DNA from: Phlebopus portentosus
Lineage: Eukaryota > Basidiomycota > Agaricomycetes > Boletales > Boletinellaceae
Assembly (NCBI GenBank): GCA_037892935.1
Contig: JAYXKI010000005.1
Coordinates: forward strand, 2,418,001-2,482,000
DNA length: 64,000 nt
Direction of reading: 5' to 3'
Shown here in pieces: positions 44,984 to 55,778 of this stretch; the stretch's first letter is position 1; the number at the start of each line of letters is the position of its first letter. Under the pieces are notes generated by a model. That model did not search any database, was not told where the DNA came from, and saw nothing but the letters and a program-made list of their open reading frames with translations. A program made the position numbers and the translations under genes.

Positions 44984-45970
44984 TCATAAGTTGGATTCGG
45001 CGTCTAGGTCATCCGCCGCGGTCTCTTGTGCTAAGTTGTCGAGTTCCGGCGTGGATTTCTGAGTGAGGTCTTCGACTGAGTCGATGATTCGAGTGCGTGC
45101 GTGGTAGGGGATAACTCTGAATGCTGCATAACGAAGTGCTGAAATGGCGCCGTTTGCTTCGGCGAGAACATAGGATCCTCCTTTGGTTCGCCGCACGACA
45201 ATCATGGGCCCTAGGTATTTCGGCTTTGTCTTCCTGTTCAGCTCGTTTTCTATCTGGGAGTTCCTGACCAGCACAAGTGAGCCGGGGGCGAAATTGTAAT
45301 CCTTAATTGTTGCGGCGTGGGTTTTCTCGAAGTCCTGTATGGATTTGAAGCGTCCCTGGATGACAGATTCCTTGACTCGTTGGAGGCCCTCGGGTCGTTT
45401 CTGGAGTGCCCTTGCTCTTGCCGCGATGAGTTGTGCATCGGACATCTTGGAGGTGACCGCCGGCGAGATGTACGTCTGTTCGGCGAGGTCGAAGGGGAGT
45501 ACTGGTTCGACGCCGTGGGCCATAAAGTATGGGCTATAGCCTGTGCGGCGTTGGATCGTGATTCGTTCAGCCCAAATGGCGTGGTATATATGCTGGGACC
45601 ACTTGTCTGGGCTTGCGTCGGCGAGCTTCATTAGGGTTTCTCTAAGGTCCCGGTGTCGCCGCTCAATGATTCCGTTGGCCCTTGAGTTGTACGGCGATAT
45701 TCGGATGTGCTGGATATTGTATTTGGCGAGAAGGCGGGGTAAGTCCTTGGAGAATGAGGCGCCGTTGTCGGTTACGATCTCCTCGACTCGTCCCCATCTT
45801 GACAAAATATCTTCGAAAACGAAGCGTGCTATCGAGGCGGCGTTATCTTTGCGCAGCATTCGGAATTCGGGGTATCCGGTGAGCGAGTCTCGGGCCTGAA
45901 CGATATACTTGAATCCGCCAGAGGGCGGCATTAACATCACGTCTATATGCACCCTGGAGAATAGTGGCGC
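44984..45970 (-). pseudogene. Integrase 3' part of the outer pol
   Basis: Open frame from HIDVMLMPPSGGFKYIV through VTDNGASFSKDL and NGIIERRHRDLRE (the D, D, E catalytic residues) to the C-terminal binding part (GSLVLVRNSQIENELNRKTK and KYLGPMIVVRRTKGGSYVL) and stop at 44984. It is cut at 45970 by the 3' LTR of the inner element; the missing upstream part resumes at 60734. The frame within this part is intact. Confidence 0.9.
45967..45970. repeat. Target-site duplication GCGC, left
   Basis: GCGC directly before TGTAG of LTR 2; the same four bases follow CTACA of LTR 3 at 60734-60737. The uninterrupted copy of this site inside the inner pol (about 53274) has GCGC once. Confidence 0.85.
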
Positions 45971-47686
45971 TGTAGACTATTAGACTCTCCTAGATAGGGA
46001 CAAAGGCGGCGGCGGCGGCGTTCGACCACAGGGAGGCGATGTCAAAGGTGTCGAGAGGAAAAAGGGGAGGTCCTACCAGATCTACAGACTACCTACAGGC
46101 TTTCAGAAGCGACACTCAGCTCAGATGTACAAGGATCTGGCCGTTAGGGCAGATCCGCCGCGCCTTCGAATAACTCGCCGCGGCGATCTGGGCCTCGGCG
46201 ACTGTATAGGGATCGCCGAGTCCGACTGAACCGGCGAAGGGGTCACAGCGGCGGACTGGGTGCGGGGCCGGCGGAGGTTCGCACCAGTGCAATTCCGCCT
46301 GGTAGTCGGGGAGATGACGTCGGAACGACACAGAGAGGATGCGGGAGAGAGAGAGTCGACACCACTTAAAAAGGGGAGTAGTGTCGGCGGTGGAACGACG
46401 CGGAGGCGGCGGAGGCGGCGAGAAGTGGGAGACTGGACTCAGTCGAAAAGGGGCGCCGGCGCCGACGGAAGGGGTGAACACAAGAAGAGTGACAGCTGCG
46501 TCGAGGCGTCGACGAAGTATAACAGATGCCTAGAAGAGTGACGGCTGCGTCGAGGCGTTGAGGAAGAATCACAAATGTTCAGGGCCCGAGCGGCGGCGGA
46601 GGCTAGAGAGAGAGAGACGGCGATGCAGATTTGAGTGGGACGTCCCCGGAGCAATTACTAGACGAGTGACAGCTGCGCAGAGGGGAGACGACCAGGGCGG
46701 CGAATGAGCTCGGCGGCTTCTATCCTGTGAGATCCGGGGCCACGCCGTCAGGACGGGATCGGCGAGGGCACGTGACCGGGAGTTCGCCCGATCCGGCTGT
46801 CTGATTCTTTGTATATACTGGTTTCTTGAAGGAGGCTTCTTTACTTGTGGTTGGTCTCTGGTAGCTGCGTTCTAGAGTGTATATCTGCTGCTTTTTAGGA
46901 TACATACATGCTCTCTATATATACTATGAGTCCTTGGTAAGAAATATCACTTAAAGCGGCGGGCGGCGAGGCGTGACAGGCGCGCCGCGACGGCGGGGGC
47001 CGCCCCCGAGATGCGCCGCCAAGCCACCAAGACCTAGGGGCGCTCCAATCGGAACGGCGGAGTGCTGGTACGTCGTGTCGAATGTCGGGGCCGTTCGGAT
47101 CGGTCAGGGCGCGCTCTATATAGATCTGAAACGCCAAGGGGTCGAATAAAACTAAAAGGGGGAATATACGGACGGCCGCCGGGCGCGCTACCGCGCTCGG
47201 CGTACAATGTGGGATGATAAGAATATGAAACAATCAACGAAATGGACCTGAGATTGGCTATCGTTCACCCAGCCGGCGCGGCGGCGGGCATACACCTCCG
47301 CGATGGCGCGATATACATCCGCCGCAGCGCGTCCGGCCGCCGTGCGAGCACTTCCGAAGCCCGGAGTCACCGGATTCGGCGGAACCGTTCTTGAGAGAGG
47401 CTGGAGAAGGGGAACTAGGATTTGGTCGAAGGGAGGACAAGGTGATCATAAGATAGGAGTGGGGGCGTCGCCGCCGGTTCGTATGGTCGGCGGCGGCGGC
47501 GGCGTGGATGCTGTTCCTAGGCCGCCGAAGGTCCGGCGGCCGCTGAGCAGGCTGTATTATGGGTAACGGTGGCGAAGGCTGGTTTGCTGGCAATAGTACG
47601 CGGGGTGTCCTGGGTATGGCATAGGGGAGTACCGCCCTTACAGGCCTGTGCCGCTGGACCGGTACAGGTTAGTGCGGCGCACTACA
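45971..47686 (-). repeat. LTR 2 (3' LTR of the inner element)
   Basis: TGTAGACTATTAG to GCGCACTACA. Minus-strand TATA candidates lie at about 46915 and 47112 (TATATAG). Nearly identical to LTR 3, differing by small indels (a GGAGGC repeat at about 46400, CGACGG at about 46985) and C/T changes. Confidence 0.95.
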
Positions 47687-47695
47687 TCTCCTTCT
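47687..47695 (-). promoter_or_regulatory. Polypurine tract
   Basis: On the minus strand AGAAGGAGA directly abuts the TGTAGTG start of the 3' LTR, the standard plus-strand DNA primer position. The same sequence follows LTR 1 at 40683-40691. Confidence 0.8.
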
Positions 47696-47810
47696 GACGA
47701 AGTAAAAAAATGATTAAAAAAAATGCTGGGTAGTGTAGGGGAGGTATTTAGGCGAAGTTGAGCGGGGGTTGTGATGTAACTGGGTGGTATGTCTGTGACT
47801 TGCTCCTGGA

Positions 47811-48758
47811 TTAGTCTTCGGTTGTGAGATCGATCATCGGCGGATCGTGGATTGGTGCGGCGGTGTGCGGTGGAGGGTTGGCTCTGTCCGCCGCATCTTG
47901 TTGAGGTACGTTGTTGAGGTATGGGTGATGTTCAATGGATTCCCGAAGCTCGGCGAGGTGCTCTTCGATGTCCTGGGCGGCTGCGATTGCTGAGAGCGAA
48001 TACTGTTGTGCTTGGAGTATAATGGCGATGACGTTGGCGGCGCAGTCGCGTATATCGTCATCGCCGCACTCGTTGAAGAGGCGTAAGACTTGGATTATGG
48101 CATTGTGGGATAGGTCTGAGGCGGCGTCGGAGTAAATGACAGCGTTTTCGAGTGCAATAGGCCCTTCTCTGAGGATGGCGAGGGGGGCATTGGGTAGTAC
48201 GCCATCGCCGATAGGCGCGCCGAGAATTATGGGGATCGTAGTGAGGGCGCCGCCGATGCGGAGCGTTTCTCGGATGCGGCAAACGAGTGTCGCTTTGTTG
48301 GCAGGCGTCAGATGGTGTCTGGCGAAGAGTTCGGGGATGATCTGAAGCATCGCGGGGACGTGTCTGGCGGGGAACGGCATCGCCGCAGGAAACGCGTCGG
48401 CGAGGAGGTCGCAAAATGATCCCCAGTTTCCGCCGGAGAGGCGTGGGTCTTGACAGAGGAGTTGCTGGGCGTCCGGCGAGGCCCAAATGTACAGCAGGAA
48501 GATTAGAGTCGCCGTGTCGGGGCAGGGGTGATGAAAACTGCGAAGGGCGGCGATGAGAATATTTGGTAGAGCGGTGTAATCAGGGTGCCATGGGTAGAGG
48601 AGCATGGGGTGCCCGGGAAGTGTGATTAATTGGGCGAAGTTGAAATCTAAAAGGTGTTGGGCATGGCGGGGGAAGTGGACTGGGTGCGGGACTTGGAGTA
48701 GTGGTGTCGCCGGTGCGAATGGAAACGCTTCGGCGAGGCTGGGAACCAGCTGGGGCAT
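47811..48758 (-). CDS. Retroelement accessory ORF (315 codons), inner copy
   Basis: Intact homologue of 40807-41754 with the same start (MPQLVPSLAEAF) and the same C-terminal MIDLTTED. About six residue changes, mostly conservative (I/M, L/I, D/E, E/D, Y/H, H/R). It remains open while neighbouring genes in this copy are broken, which hints at recent or continuing selection on the element's source copies. The ACAACATG start context and a TATATAAA box about 80 bases upstream are kept. Unknown function; helical-repeat scaffold with a SUMO-interaction-like tail is inferred. Confidence 0.7.
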   Translation of the reverse strand: MPQLVPSLAEAFPFAPATPLLQVPHPVHFPRHAQHLLDFNFAQLITLPGHPMLLYPWHPDYTALPNILIAALRSFHHPCPDTATLIFLLYIWASPDAQQLLCQDPRLSGGNWGSFCDLLADAFPAAMPFPARHVPAMLQIIPELFARHHLTPANKATLVCRIRETLRIGGALTTIPIILGAPIGDGVLPNAPLAILREGPIALENAVIYSDAASDLSHNAIIQVLRLFNECGDDDIRDCAANVIAIILQAQQYSLSAIAAAQDIEEHLAELRESIEHHPYLNNVPQQDAADRANPPPHTAAPIHDPPMIDLTTED

Positions 48759-48832
48759 GTTGTAAGGAGCGCCGATGGTATTCGTAATCTGTAGGGTAGA
48801 TGTTTTGGGGGCGGTGAGTAGTTCGCCGACCG

Positions 48833-48842
48833 CTTTATATAT
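48833..48842 (-). promoter_or_regulatory. TATA box for the accessory ORF
   Basis: Minus-strand ATATATAAAG about 75-85 bases before the ATG at 48758, conserved at the same place in the outer copy (about 41831). Confidence 0.5.
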
Positions 48843-48956
48843 TTTCGGCGAGTGTTTTCCGGGTTGGCCGGAAGGTATGACGGCTTTTGGCGAGGTGAAG
48901 TTGCCAGTATTATAGTGTAGGGGCCAATATAGGCGAAAGCCGAAGTAGTGTTCTAA

Positions 48957-49600
48957 TGGAAGGGGGCCTAGGCGAAGGTGTTTCGTGTAGGCGGATCGTC
49001 GGCGGGACGAGTAAGTGGGATGGGAGGCTAGCGGCGAGGCTGGGTCGCCGGTAGTTCGGGTATGGTGGCCTGTAGCGGCGTGGGGCGAAGCGAACTTCGA
49101 ATGGGAGGGGGCCTGGGCGAAGGAGTTTCGTACAGGCAGGTCGTCGGCGGGACGAGTAAGTGGGATGGGAGGCTAGCGGCGGGGCTGGGTCGCCGGTAGT
49201 TCGGGTATGGTGGCCTGTAGCGGCGTGGGGCGAAGCGAACTTCGAATGGGAGGGGGCCTGGGCGAAGGAGTTTCGTACAGGCAGGTCGTCGGCGGGACGA
49301 GTAAGTGGGATGGGAGGCTAGCGGCGGGGCTGGGTCGCCGGTAGTTCGGGTATGGTGGCCTGTAGCGGCGTGGGGCGAAGCGAACTTCGAATGGGAGGGG
49401 GCCTGGGCGAAGGAGTTTCGTACAGGCGGGTCGTCGGCGGGACGAGTGAGTGGGATGGGAGGCTCGCGGCGAGGCTGGTTCGCCGGTAGTTCGGGTATGG
49501 TGGCCTGTAGCGGCGTGGGGCGAAGCGATCTTCGAATAGAAGGGGGCCTGGGCGAAGGAGTTTCGTATAGGCGGGGCGTCGGAGGGACGAGCTTCGATTT
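48957..49600. repeat. ~146-base tandem array, about 5 units (inner copy)
   Basis: The marker GGCGAAGGAGTTTCGTA recurs at about 49114, 49260, 49406 and 49552, with a variant at 48971. Same array as 41950-42300 but expanded from about 3 to about 5 units. It sits between the divergent accessory genes. Confidence 0.88.
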
Positions 49601-50188
49601 AGAAGGGAGTTCGGAAGTAAAGTTTAAATGGTTAATCATGGAAGGTGTCGTCATATCATGATCTTGATCTGGTACCAGATATGGATACAATGGCCTTGTA
49701 GTCAGGGGTAGTGGTACATCGGAAATACACTTCGGCGGGCTTTTGGCGGTTCGGGAACCAGTCGGGGACGCCAGGTAGTTAACTAGGGCGGTGTAGGTCG
49801 TAGCATATAGGTTGAGGATTTGTTAATGGGTGTAGGTACGGCTAGGGTAGGGTGTGCGGCGATATTTGATGATCGGCGGGGGGGATCGGCGTAGAATGTT
49901 GTATCGGCCGGCTTGGCAGGGGTCTGGAAGGTTGGGGCTGTGTTGTGGCGGGGTTCGGCGGATTGTTCCGGCGAGTTTTGGAGGGGGGAGAGTCGCCGAG
50001 GGGTTTGTGGAATTTGAGTGGAGATTGCGGCGGAGCAGTGGGGAGGATTTGGTAATTGATTGGTAAAAAGGGGGCGGGGAGGTCGCGTGTATGGAGGGCT
50101 GAAATCGGAGTTTGAATTGGGTGCGGCGAGGATATAGACGACGGGCACTCATGTCTGAGTTCCCCGTTTCTCTTTTTCTCTTTCCACC

Positions 50189-51851
50189 ATGGCGCCGACG
50201 ATTCTCAGCATCAGCAGCAGCAGCGGCAGCGACAGCGACAGCAGCAGCAACAACAGCAGGGAGGGGTCGGAGGCTCCCTCCGACCAGATGGAGGTGGACG
50301 CCGGGGCGGCGACGGGGGCTCCTGCCGCGGGCGGGATGTCGCGGGCCCCCAGCGGGCAAGAGGTCCCGCCGGAGTCGCAGGGGGAGACGGAGGAGGAGGG
50401 TGGGGGGGGGGAGGGGGGGGGGGGGGGGAGAACTGGACGCGGCCGTGTGGGCGGCCATTACGGCGGTGAGGGGGTGGATCGAGCGGGCCCGAAACGATGA
50501 GGGGCCCGCTGCCGATGAGCTCGATGGGCTCTTGGTAAATTTGCGTTCCCTTGATAATAACCGTGTGAGCTGACGATCTGGTTTACTTTTTCAGAAGGGG
50601 CTTGGGGAGCGCTTCCCCGCGCTATCCGACGACGCGAGGGCTGAAAAGCCCGAATATTATTGCGCGGGGAGGTGGTTGGTGAACCGGGCGACGGTGGTGC
50701 GGATGGCCGCCGGGGAGGCTAAGGACGCCGCCGAGGCGTTGGACAAGGCCGCCCAGTCGGAGGTGAATCGCCTCCGACGCGTCGCGGAGAGGCTGGCCGA
50801 GCGCCGGGAGGAGGAGGCTCGTGAGGAGGCGAAGCGGAGCGCGGCGAAGGTGGCCGAGGAGGCGAAAGCCTCCTTCCTCAAGACGCTCGCCACCCTGCGA
50901 GTTGGGGGCCCGGAGGTCGTCGAGGCCTTCTGTAGGTCCTCAGGGCGCGATGAGGCGGGGAACCTGGTAAGTCGTTGTCTTGAATCTTGTTTTTTACTGT
51001 CTCTGATAATATCTTCTTAGGTCGCGGCGCCTAAAACGAGCACCAAAGCGAAGGTGCAGGCGCGTCCCGCGGCCAGGCCGGCGACGGGAAAGACGATTAC
51101 TCTTCCTGGGTCGTCGATCCCTGGTCTTGAGGTGGCGGGTTCGTCCAGCGAGACGCTCAAGGGGGAGAGTGGTCGAGTGACTCGAGGGGGACGCGAGGGG
51201 ACGGTCACGGGAAAGACCATTACTCTTGAGGTTGAGTCTGATGAGGGGTCAACGTGAGCGAAAAGGTCGAGTGGAAAGGAGGTATATGTCGATGTGTGTT
51301 TTATGTCCTGGATCTTATTCTTCACTGACATGTTTCGTTTCTAGGTGCCTCCCCTTCCGAAGCGCGTACGTGAGCCGGTGGTCGAGCCGCCGGCGAAACG
51401 AGCAAGAGCGCCGGGAGCGGCGGCCTCGGGTGGGGGCAGGGCGAAAGAGGAGGCGACAGGAAGACGGGACGGGGCGGTGAGTGCTGTCTTGAATTTTGTT
51501 CGTGACACTCTCTGACTATAATATTCAGAGGGAGGAGGGGGTTGGGAGTTCGAGAGGGTCGGGCGGCTCCCCAGGGGTCAGAGCCGCTGCCTCCTCGAGT
51601 TCGTGTCGCCGGGGTGCGAGCGGTGCATCGGGCGTGGGGAGGTGTGCACGAGGCGCCCGCCGGCGCTCCTGTGCCAGGCGTGCCGGGTATCGCACCGGTG
51701 GTGCGATATCTTGGAGTCGGACGTGACCTTCCTGGCGCAGCAGGAGGTCCTCGCTCTCCGCCGGCAGCTGGAGGGGATGGAGTCGACGTTGGCGGGAGAG
51801 AGTGCGGGTGGGGGGGTGGAGGAAAAGGCCCAGGGTGAACGCCGTGGATAG
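50189..51851 (+). pseudogene. Antisense accessory gene, inner copy, broken
   Basis: Same five-exon layout as 42896-44543 (exons 50189-50534, 50595-50966, 51021-51281, 51345-51476, 51529-51851) with all splice sites kept. Three breaks are visible: an expanded G-tract at about 50402-50430 that shifts exon 1, a TGA at 51255-51257 where the outer copy has CGA, and a G-run one base shorter at about 51535-51541 that shifts exon 5. The six-cysteine cluster is itself unchanged (GCERCIGRGEVC, then LLCQACRVSHRWC). Start CCACCATGG is intact. Confidence 0.75.
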
Positions 51852-52292
51852 GCGGCGAGCCAAACGACGCAAACGGCGTCGGCTCGCGGTCTTCGGCGAC
51901 CATGAAGCACCCTTGGGCCGAAAAAAATATTAAAAAAAAAATAGGAAAAATATAAAAGTACAAAAATATTGTATTTTTCTTTTTCTTGTGTACTATAGTG
52001 GCTTGTAATAACAAGCCGAATGTTTTTCTTGTGAGGATGGTTCTTTGTGAGATCAGGGAATGTAAGATTGAGATGGGCTGGAGTGAAATAGGGAGGATAG
52101 GCGCCCTAAAAATAGCGCCGGGGCCGAAAGAATGACTTGAGTAAGGTGAAAATGTGGGAGGGGGTGACTCGGCGTCTCGCCGCAGTCGTTTGGGTGATGA
52201 TTGGAGAGAGTGAAGATAGCGGCGGGTCCGAATAGGTGACTTAGGGAATGTGTATATAAGGGAGAGGGTGATTATGAGGCTTCGGCGGATCT
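51852..52292. other. Convergent spacer between antisense gene and pol (inner copy)
   Basis: Same AT-rich block and GGCTTGT/ACAAGCC stem as 44544-44983. Confidence 0.5.
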
Positions 52293-54638
52293 TCATAAGT
52301 TGGATTCGGCGTCTAGGTCATCCGCCGCGGTCTCTTGTGCTAGGTTGTCGAGTTCCGGCGTGGATTTCTGAGTGAGGTCTTCGACTGAGTCGATGATTCG
52401 AGTGCGTGCGTGGTAGGGGATAACTCTGAATGCTGCGTAACGAAGTGCTGAAATGGCGCCGTTTGCTTCGGCGAGAACGTAGGATCCTCCTTTGGTTCGC
52501 CGCACGACAATCATGGGCCCTAGGTACTTCGGCTTTGTCTTCCTGTTCAGCTCGTTTTCGATCTGGGAGTTCCGGACCAGCACAAGTGAGCCGGGGGCAA
52601 AATTGTAATCTTTAATTGTTGCGGCGTGGGTTTTCTCGAAGTCCTGTATGGATTTGAAACGCCCCTGGATGACGGATTCCTTGACTCGTTGGAGGTCCTC
52701 GGGACGTTTCTGGAGTGCCCTTGCTCTCGCCGCGATGAGTTGTGCGTCGGACATCTTGGAGGTGACCGCCGGCGAGATGTACGTCTGTTCGGCGAGGTCG
52801 AAGGGGAGTACTGGTTCGACGCCGTGGGCCATAAAGTATGGGCTATAGCCTGTGCGGCATTGAATCGTGATTCGTTCGGCCCAAATGGCGTGGTATATAT
52901 GCTGGGACCACTTGTCTGGGCTTGCGTCGGCGAGCTTCATTAGGGTTTCTCTAAGGTCCCGGTGTCGCCGCTCAATGATTCCGTTGGCTCTTGAGTTGTA
53001 CGGCGAGATTCGAATGTGCTGGACATTGTATTTGGCGAGAAGGCGGGGTAGGTCCTTGGAGAATGAGGCGCCGTTGTCGGTTACGATCTCCTCGACTCGT
53101 CCCCATCTTGACAAGATATCTTCAAAAACGAAGCGTGCTATCGAGGCGGCGTTATCTTTGCGCAGCGTTCGGAATTTGGGGTATCCGGTGAGGGAGTCTC
53201 GGGCCTGAACGATATACTTGAATCCGCCGGAGGGCGGCATTAACATGACGTCTATATGCACCCTGGAGAATAGCGGCGCGGGCGTTGGGCTTTGCGGCGT
53301 GGTATATATTTTCGTAAACTGCCTCGTTTGGCATTGGTGGCAGGTTCTGATATACCATTTGATGTCCTGATGCATTCCTGGCCACCAGAATCGGTCTTGA
53401 ATTGTTGTTCTGACAGAGAAGAAGCCTTTGTGGCCGAGTTCGTCGTGGGCAGTTCTGATAATGGAAATTCGGCGTTCCGGCGGAATAACGAGTGCGGCGT
53501 GACCTTTGTCGTTCTTTCTGTAGAGTTCGCCGTGCTGTAGGAAGAAACGAGTGGCTCGGCGTACGAACTGTTTGAATTGGGCGTCTGAAAAATCGGCGGG
53601 GCGGGATGGGGCGGCGAGAAATTTCTTGATACAATCGAGGTCTTTGAATCCTTTTTGTGAGGCTTTGTGATCGGGGAGTTGTACGGGTTCGCTGTTTGGG
53701 GTATAGGCCGTGTCGGAAAGGTCTTGGTTTAGGAAGGAGTATTGATGGTCGATCCATTCTTTGAAGCCTTCGTCTCGCGGCGGATCGGTTTGTGCGGCGC
53801 CGCGGCGTGATAGGCCGTCTGGGCCGAGGTGTTTGGGCGCCGGCGTATGAATGATCGTGAAATTGAAAAGTAAGATGCCGGCGATCCATCTATTGATAGT
53901 GGCGTTGGGTTGGAGGTCTGGGTTGTTAATCATGCCTTTAATATAGCTGGCGTTGACTTCGACGAAAAAGTGATCGATGCCGACGAGGTATATGCGCGCC
54001 TCATATAGAGCTCTGAAGAGGCCGAAGAGTTCTAGCTTCGCCTGGGAGTAGTTTCGTTCTCTGTTGTTCCAAGTTCCGGACATGAAACGAGATGGGACCC
54101 TTTCGCCGTTTTCGCCGAGCTGTAACAAGATGGCGCCGTAGCCATGAACGGAGGAGTCTACACAGAAATGAACAGGTTGTCCTGACTCGTAGTCAATAGA
54201 ACGAATGGCGCCGGAGGATGCTACGGCGTGTTTTAGTAGATCCATAGATCGGCGGGCGTCTTCGTCGAATAGGAAGGGCTGGTCTTTGCAGAGTAGTTTG
54301 TTGAGACCGGCGGATAGTCTGGCGTAGTTCTTCACGAAGTGTCTAAGGACGCCGGCCGTACCTAAGAATGCCCGAACATCGTGGACATCCCGCAGCGGCG
54401 GCCAATCCATTATCGCCTTGACCCTGGATGCGTCTGGGACTCGGCCGGCGTAATTACAGGTGTGTCCTACAATGACTGCTTCTGGTGCGGCGATGATGAG
54501 TTTCTTACCCGAGACAGTGGCGCCGACTACTTTGAGGCGTTGGAGGACGCGGTTGACGTCGTTGAGATGTTCCCAGATGAAGCGGCGGATGTTCGGGTTC
54601 CCCGGAATGGTTTCGTAGTTTCCGGCGGCGAGCTCGTA
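52293..54638 (-). CDS. Pol, second part: RT thumb, RNase H and integrase (inner copy)
   Basis: Open from the stop at 54639 to 52293; first Met at 54410. After the RT end (MDWPPLRDVHDVRAFLGTAG) comes RNase H: FCVDSSVHGYGA, AKLELFGLFRAL, FFVEVNASYIKG and GPDGLSRRG. The third acid, Asp in the outer copy (VEVDAS), is Asn here (codon 53952-53954), so RNase H is probably dead. The integrase zinc finger is HDELGHKG with CHQCQ, the core D-D-E is HIDV, VTDNG and IIERRH, and the C-terminal part has YLGPMIVVRR. Total length fits Ty3/gypsy pol. There is no chromodomain at the end. Confidence 0.92.
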   Translation of the reverse strand, partial: YELAAGNYETIPGNPNIRRFIWEHLNDVNRVLQRLKVVGATVSGKKLIIAAPEAVIVGHTCNYAGRVPDASRVKAIMDWPPLRDVHDVRAFLGTAGVLRHFVKNYARLSAGLNKLLCKDQPFLFDEDARRSMDLLKHAVASSGAIRSIDYESGQPVHFCVDSSVHGYGAILLQLGENGERVPSRFMSGTWNNRERNYSQAKLELFGLFRALYEARIYLVGIDHFFVEVNASYIKGMINNPDLQPNATINRWIAGILLFNFTIIHTPAPKHLGPDGLSRRGAAQTDPPRDEGFKEWIDHQYSFLNQDLSDTAYTPNSEPVQLPDHKASQKGFKDLDCIKKFLAAPSRPADFSDAQFKQFVRRATRFFLQHGELYRKNDKGHAALVIPPERRISIIRTAHDELGHKGFFSVRTTIQDRFWWPGMHQDIKWYIRTCHQCQTRQFTKIYTTPQSPTPAPLFSRVHIDVMLMPPSGGFKYIVQARDSLTGYPKFRTLRKDNAASIARFVFEDILSRWGRVEEIVTDNGASFSKDLPRLLAKYNVQHIRISPYNSRANGIIERRHRDLRETLMKLADASPDKWSQHIYHAIWAERITIQCRTGYSPYFMAHGVEPVLPFDLAEQTYISPAVTSKMSDAQLIAARARALQKRPEDLQRVKESVIQGRFKSIQDFEKTHAATIKDYNFAPGSLVLVRNSQIENELNRKTKPKYLGPMIVVRRTKGGSYVLAEANGAISALRYAAFRVIPYHARTRIIDSVEDLTQKSTPELDNLAQETAADDLDAESNL

Positions 54639-55778
54639 TCAGGATTTAGGCCCTTTTACAGGAATATCGTCGATGTATGGGATACAGACGTGAGGTATCT
54701 CGTCTTTGAGTACGAAGGTGACGTCGGCGTGCATAATTTGTTGCGAGTTGGTGTATCCCATAGGAATCGACGTGAGGCGAAACGCGCCGAGAGGTGTTTG
54801 GAATGTTGTGAGGTCGCGGGATCGTACGTCGAGCTTTCTCTGGTCGAAGGCGACGAATAGATCGAGTGTGGTGTAGCAGGCATGGCCGCCGAAGGTCTCG
54901 GCGATGTGTTCTGTGGGGTAAGGGACGGAGGGGTCGCGTATGGAGACTTTGTTGAGTGGCTGGAGATCGTGTACAAGCCGAAGGGATTTTCCATCCTTTT
55001 TAACGACGCAGAACCATCGGGAGCGGTAAGAGGAATTGGACGGCTCGTAGACGCCGGAGTTAATTTTGTCTTTGATTATGCGGACCACTTCGTTGAAGAT
55101 GCCCGGCGGAATAGGGATGTTTTTCATTACCCACGGCGTATGGTCGACGGTAGGAATTAGAACCGGCGCGAAGTATTGATAGTCGAGGGAGCCCTTTTCT
55201 GTTTCGTCCCAAGCTAGGCCGTCTTCGTGTTGTAGAAGGGTCCAGTATGCGAGATTCTTTTCTTCCTCTCTGAGGAAACCCGTTGGGTCGATGTCTAGGA
55301 CGTCGAAGCGTTCTTGTGTAAAGCGGCGTCCTGGAATGAACTCCGGCGGATCGATCGGGAGTTTCGGTAGGTCTGTGAGCGGCTGCGGGTGTGATTTGCG
55401 TATGATGCGGTAGTCCTCTGGAAGGGTCGCCGATATAGGTTTGGTTCGTTGGGCGACCTTTTTGTACTTGTAGGCGTGCCCGGCCGGTTGAGCGGCCGTG
55501 GTATTAAGAGTGCTGTTGGAGCGGGGTATTCTGTTGCGTACGGGGAGTGATTCGTCGTCGAAAATAGAGTTAATGAAGAAGGCTGGATGTTTTTGGGCTT
55601 TGTTCTGGGCTGTGAAACCCTTTTCGGCGGATCGATCAGAAAATGAGGTGGAGATATCTATGGTGCGGGGATTGAAGGCGATATTTACAGTCGCCGGGCC
55701 GTGATGGAGCACATATGCGTCGGGTATGGTTGGGGATATACGCCGCATATGTTCCGGCGGATGCCGCTGGGACGTCAT
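54639..55778 (-). pseudogene. Pol, first part: reverse transcriptase (inner copy), ended by a nonsense codon
   Basis: Starts MTSQRHPPEHMRR at 55778, with the ATG overlapping the protease TGA. RT motifs: YRSRWFCVVKKDGKSLRLVHD, CYTTLDLFVAFDQ (motif A Asp), QTPLGAFRLTSIPMGYTN and IPYIDDIPV (catalytic YIDD). It stops at TGA 54639-54641 directly after GPKS, where the outer copy has CGA (Arg). Without that change the frame would run on into RNase H and integrase. Confidence 0.9.

Noticed and set aside
49028..49690. 220-codon minus-strand frame with Pro/Arg repeats
   Set aside because: It is the translation of the 146-base tandem array; the array unit changes phase and the outer copy is not kept as the same protein.
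51322..52296. 324-codon minus-strand open frame (and its twin at 44013-44987)
   Set aside because: It covers the antisense gene's last exons in reverse and the AT-rich spacer; low-complexity Pro/Ser/Arg composition. It is a shadow of the GC-rich coding strand.
54381..54860. 159-codon plus-strand frame opposite RT
   Set aside because: Conserved only because it mirrors the RT coding strand in both copies; no splice or start support.
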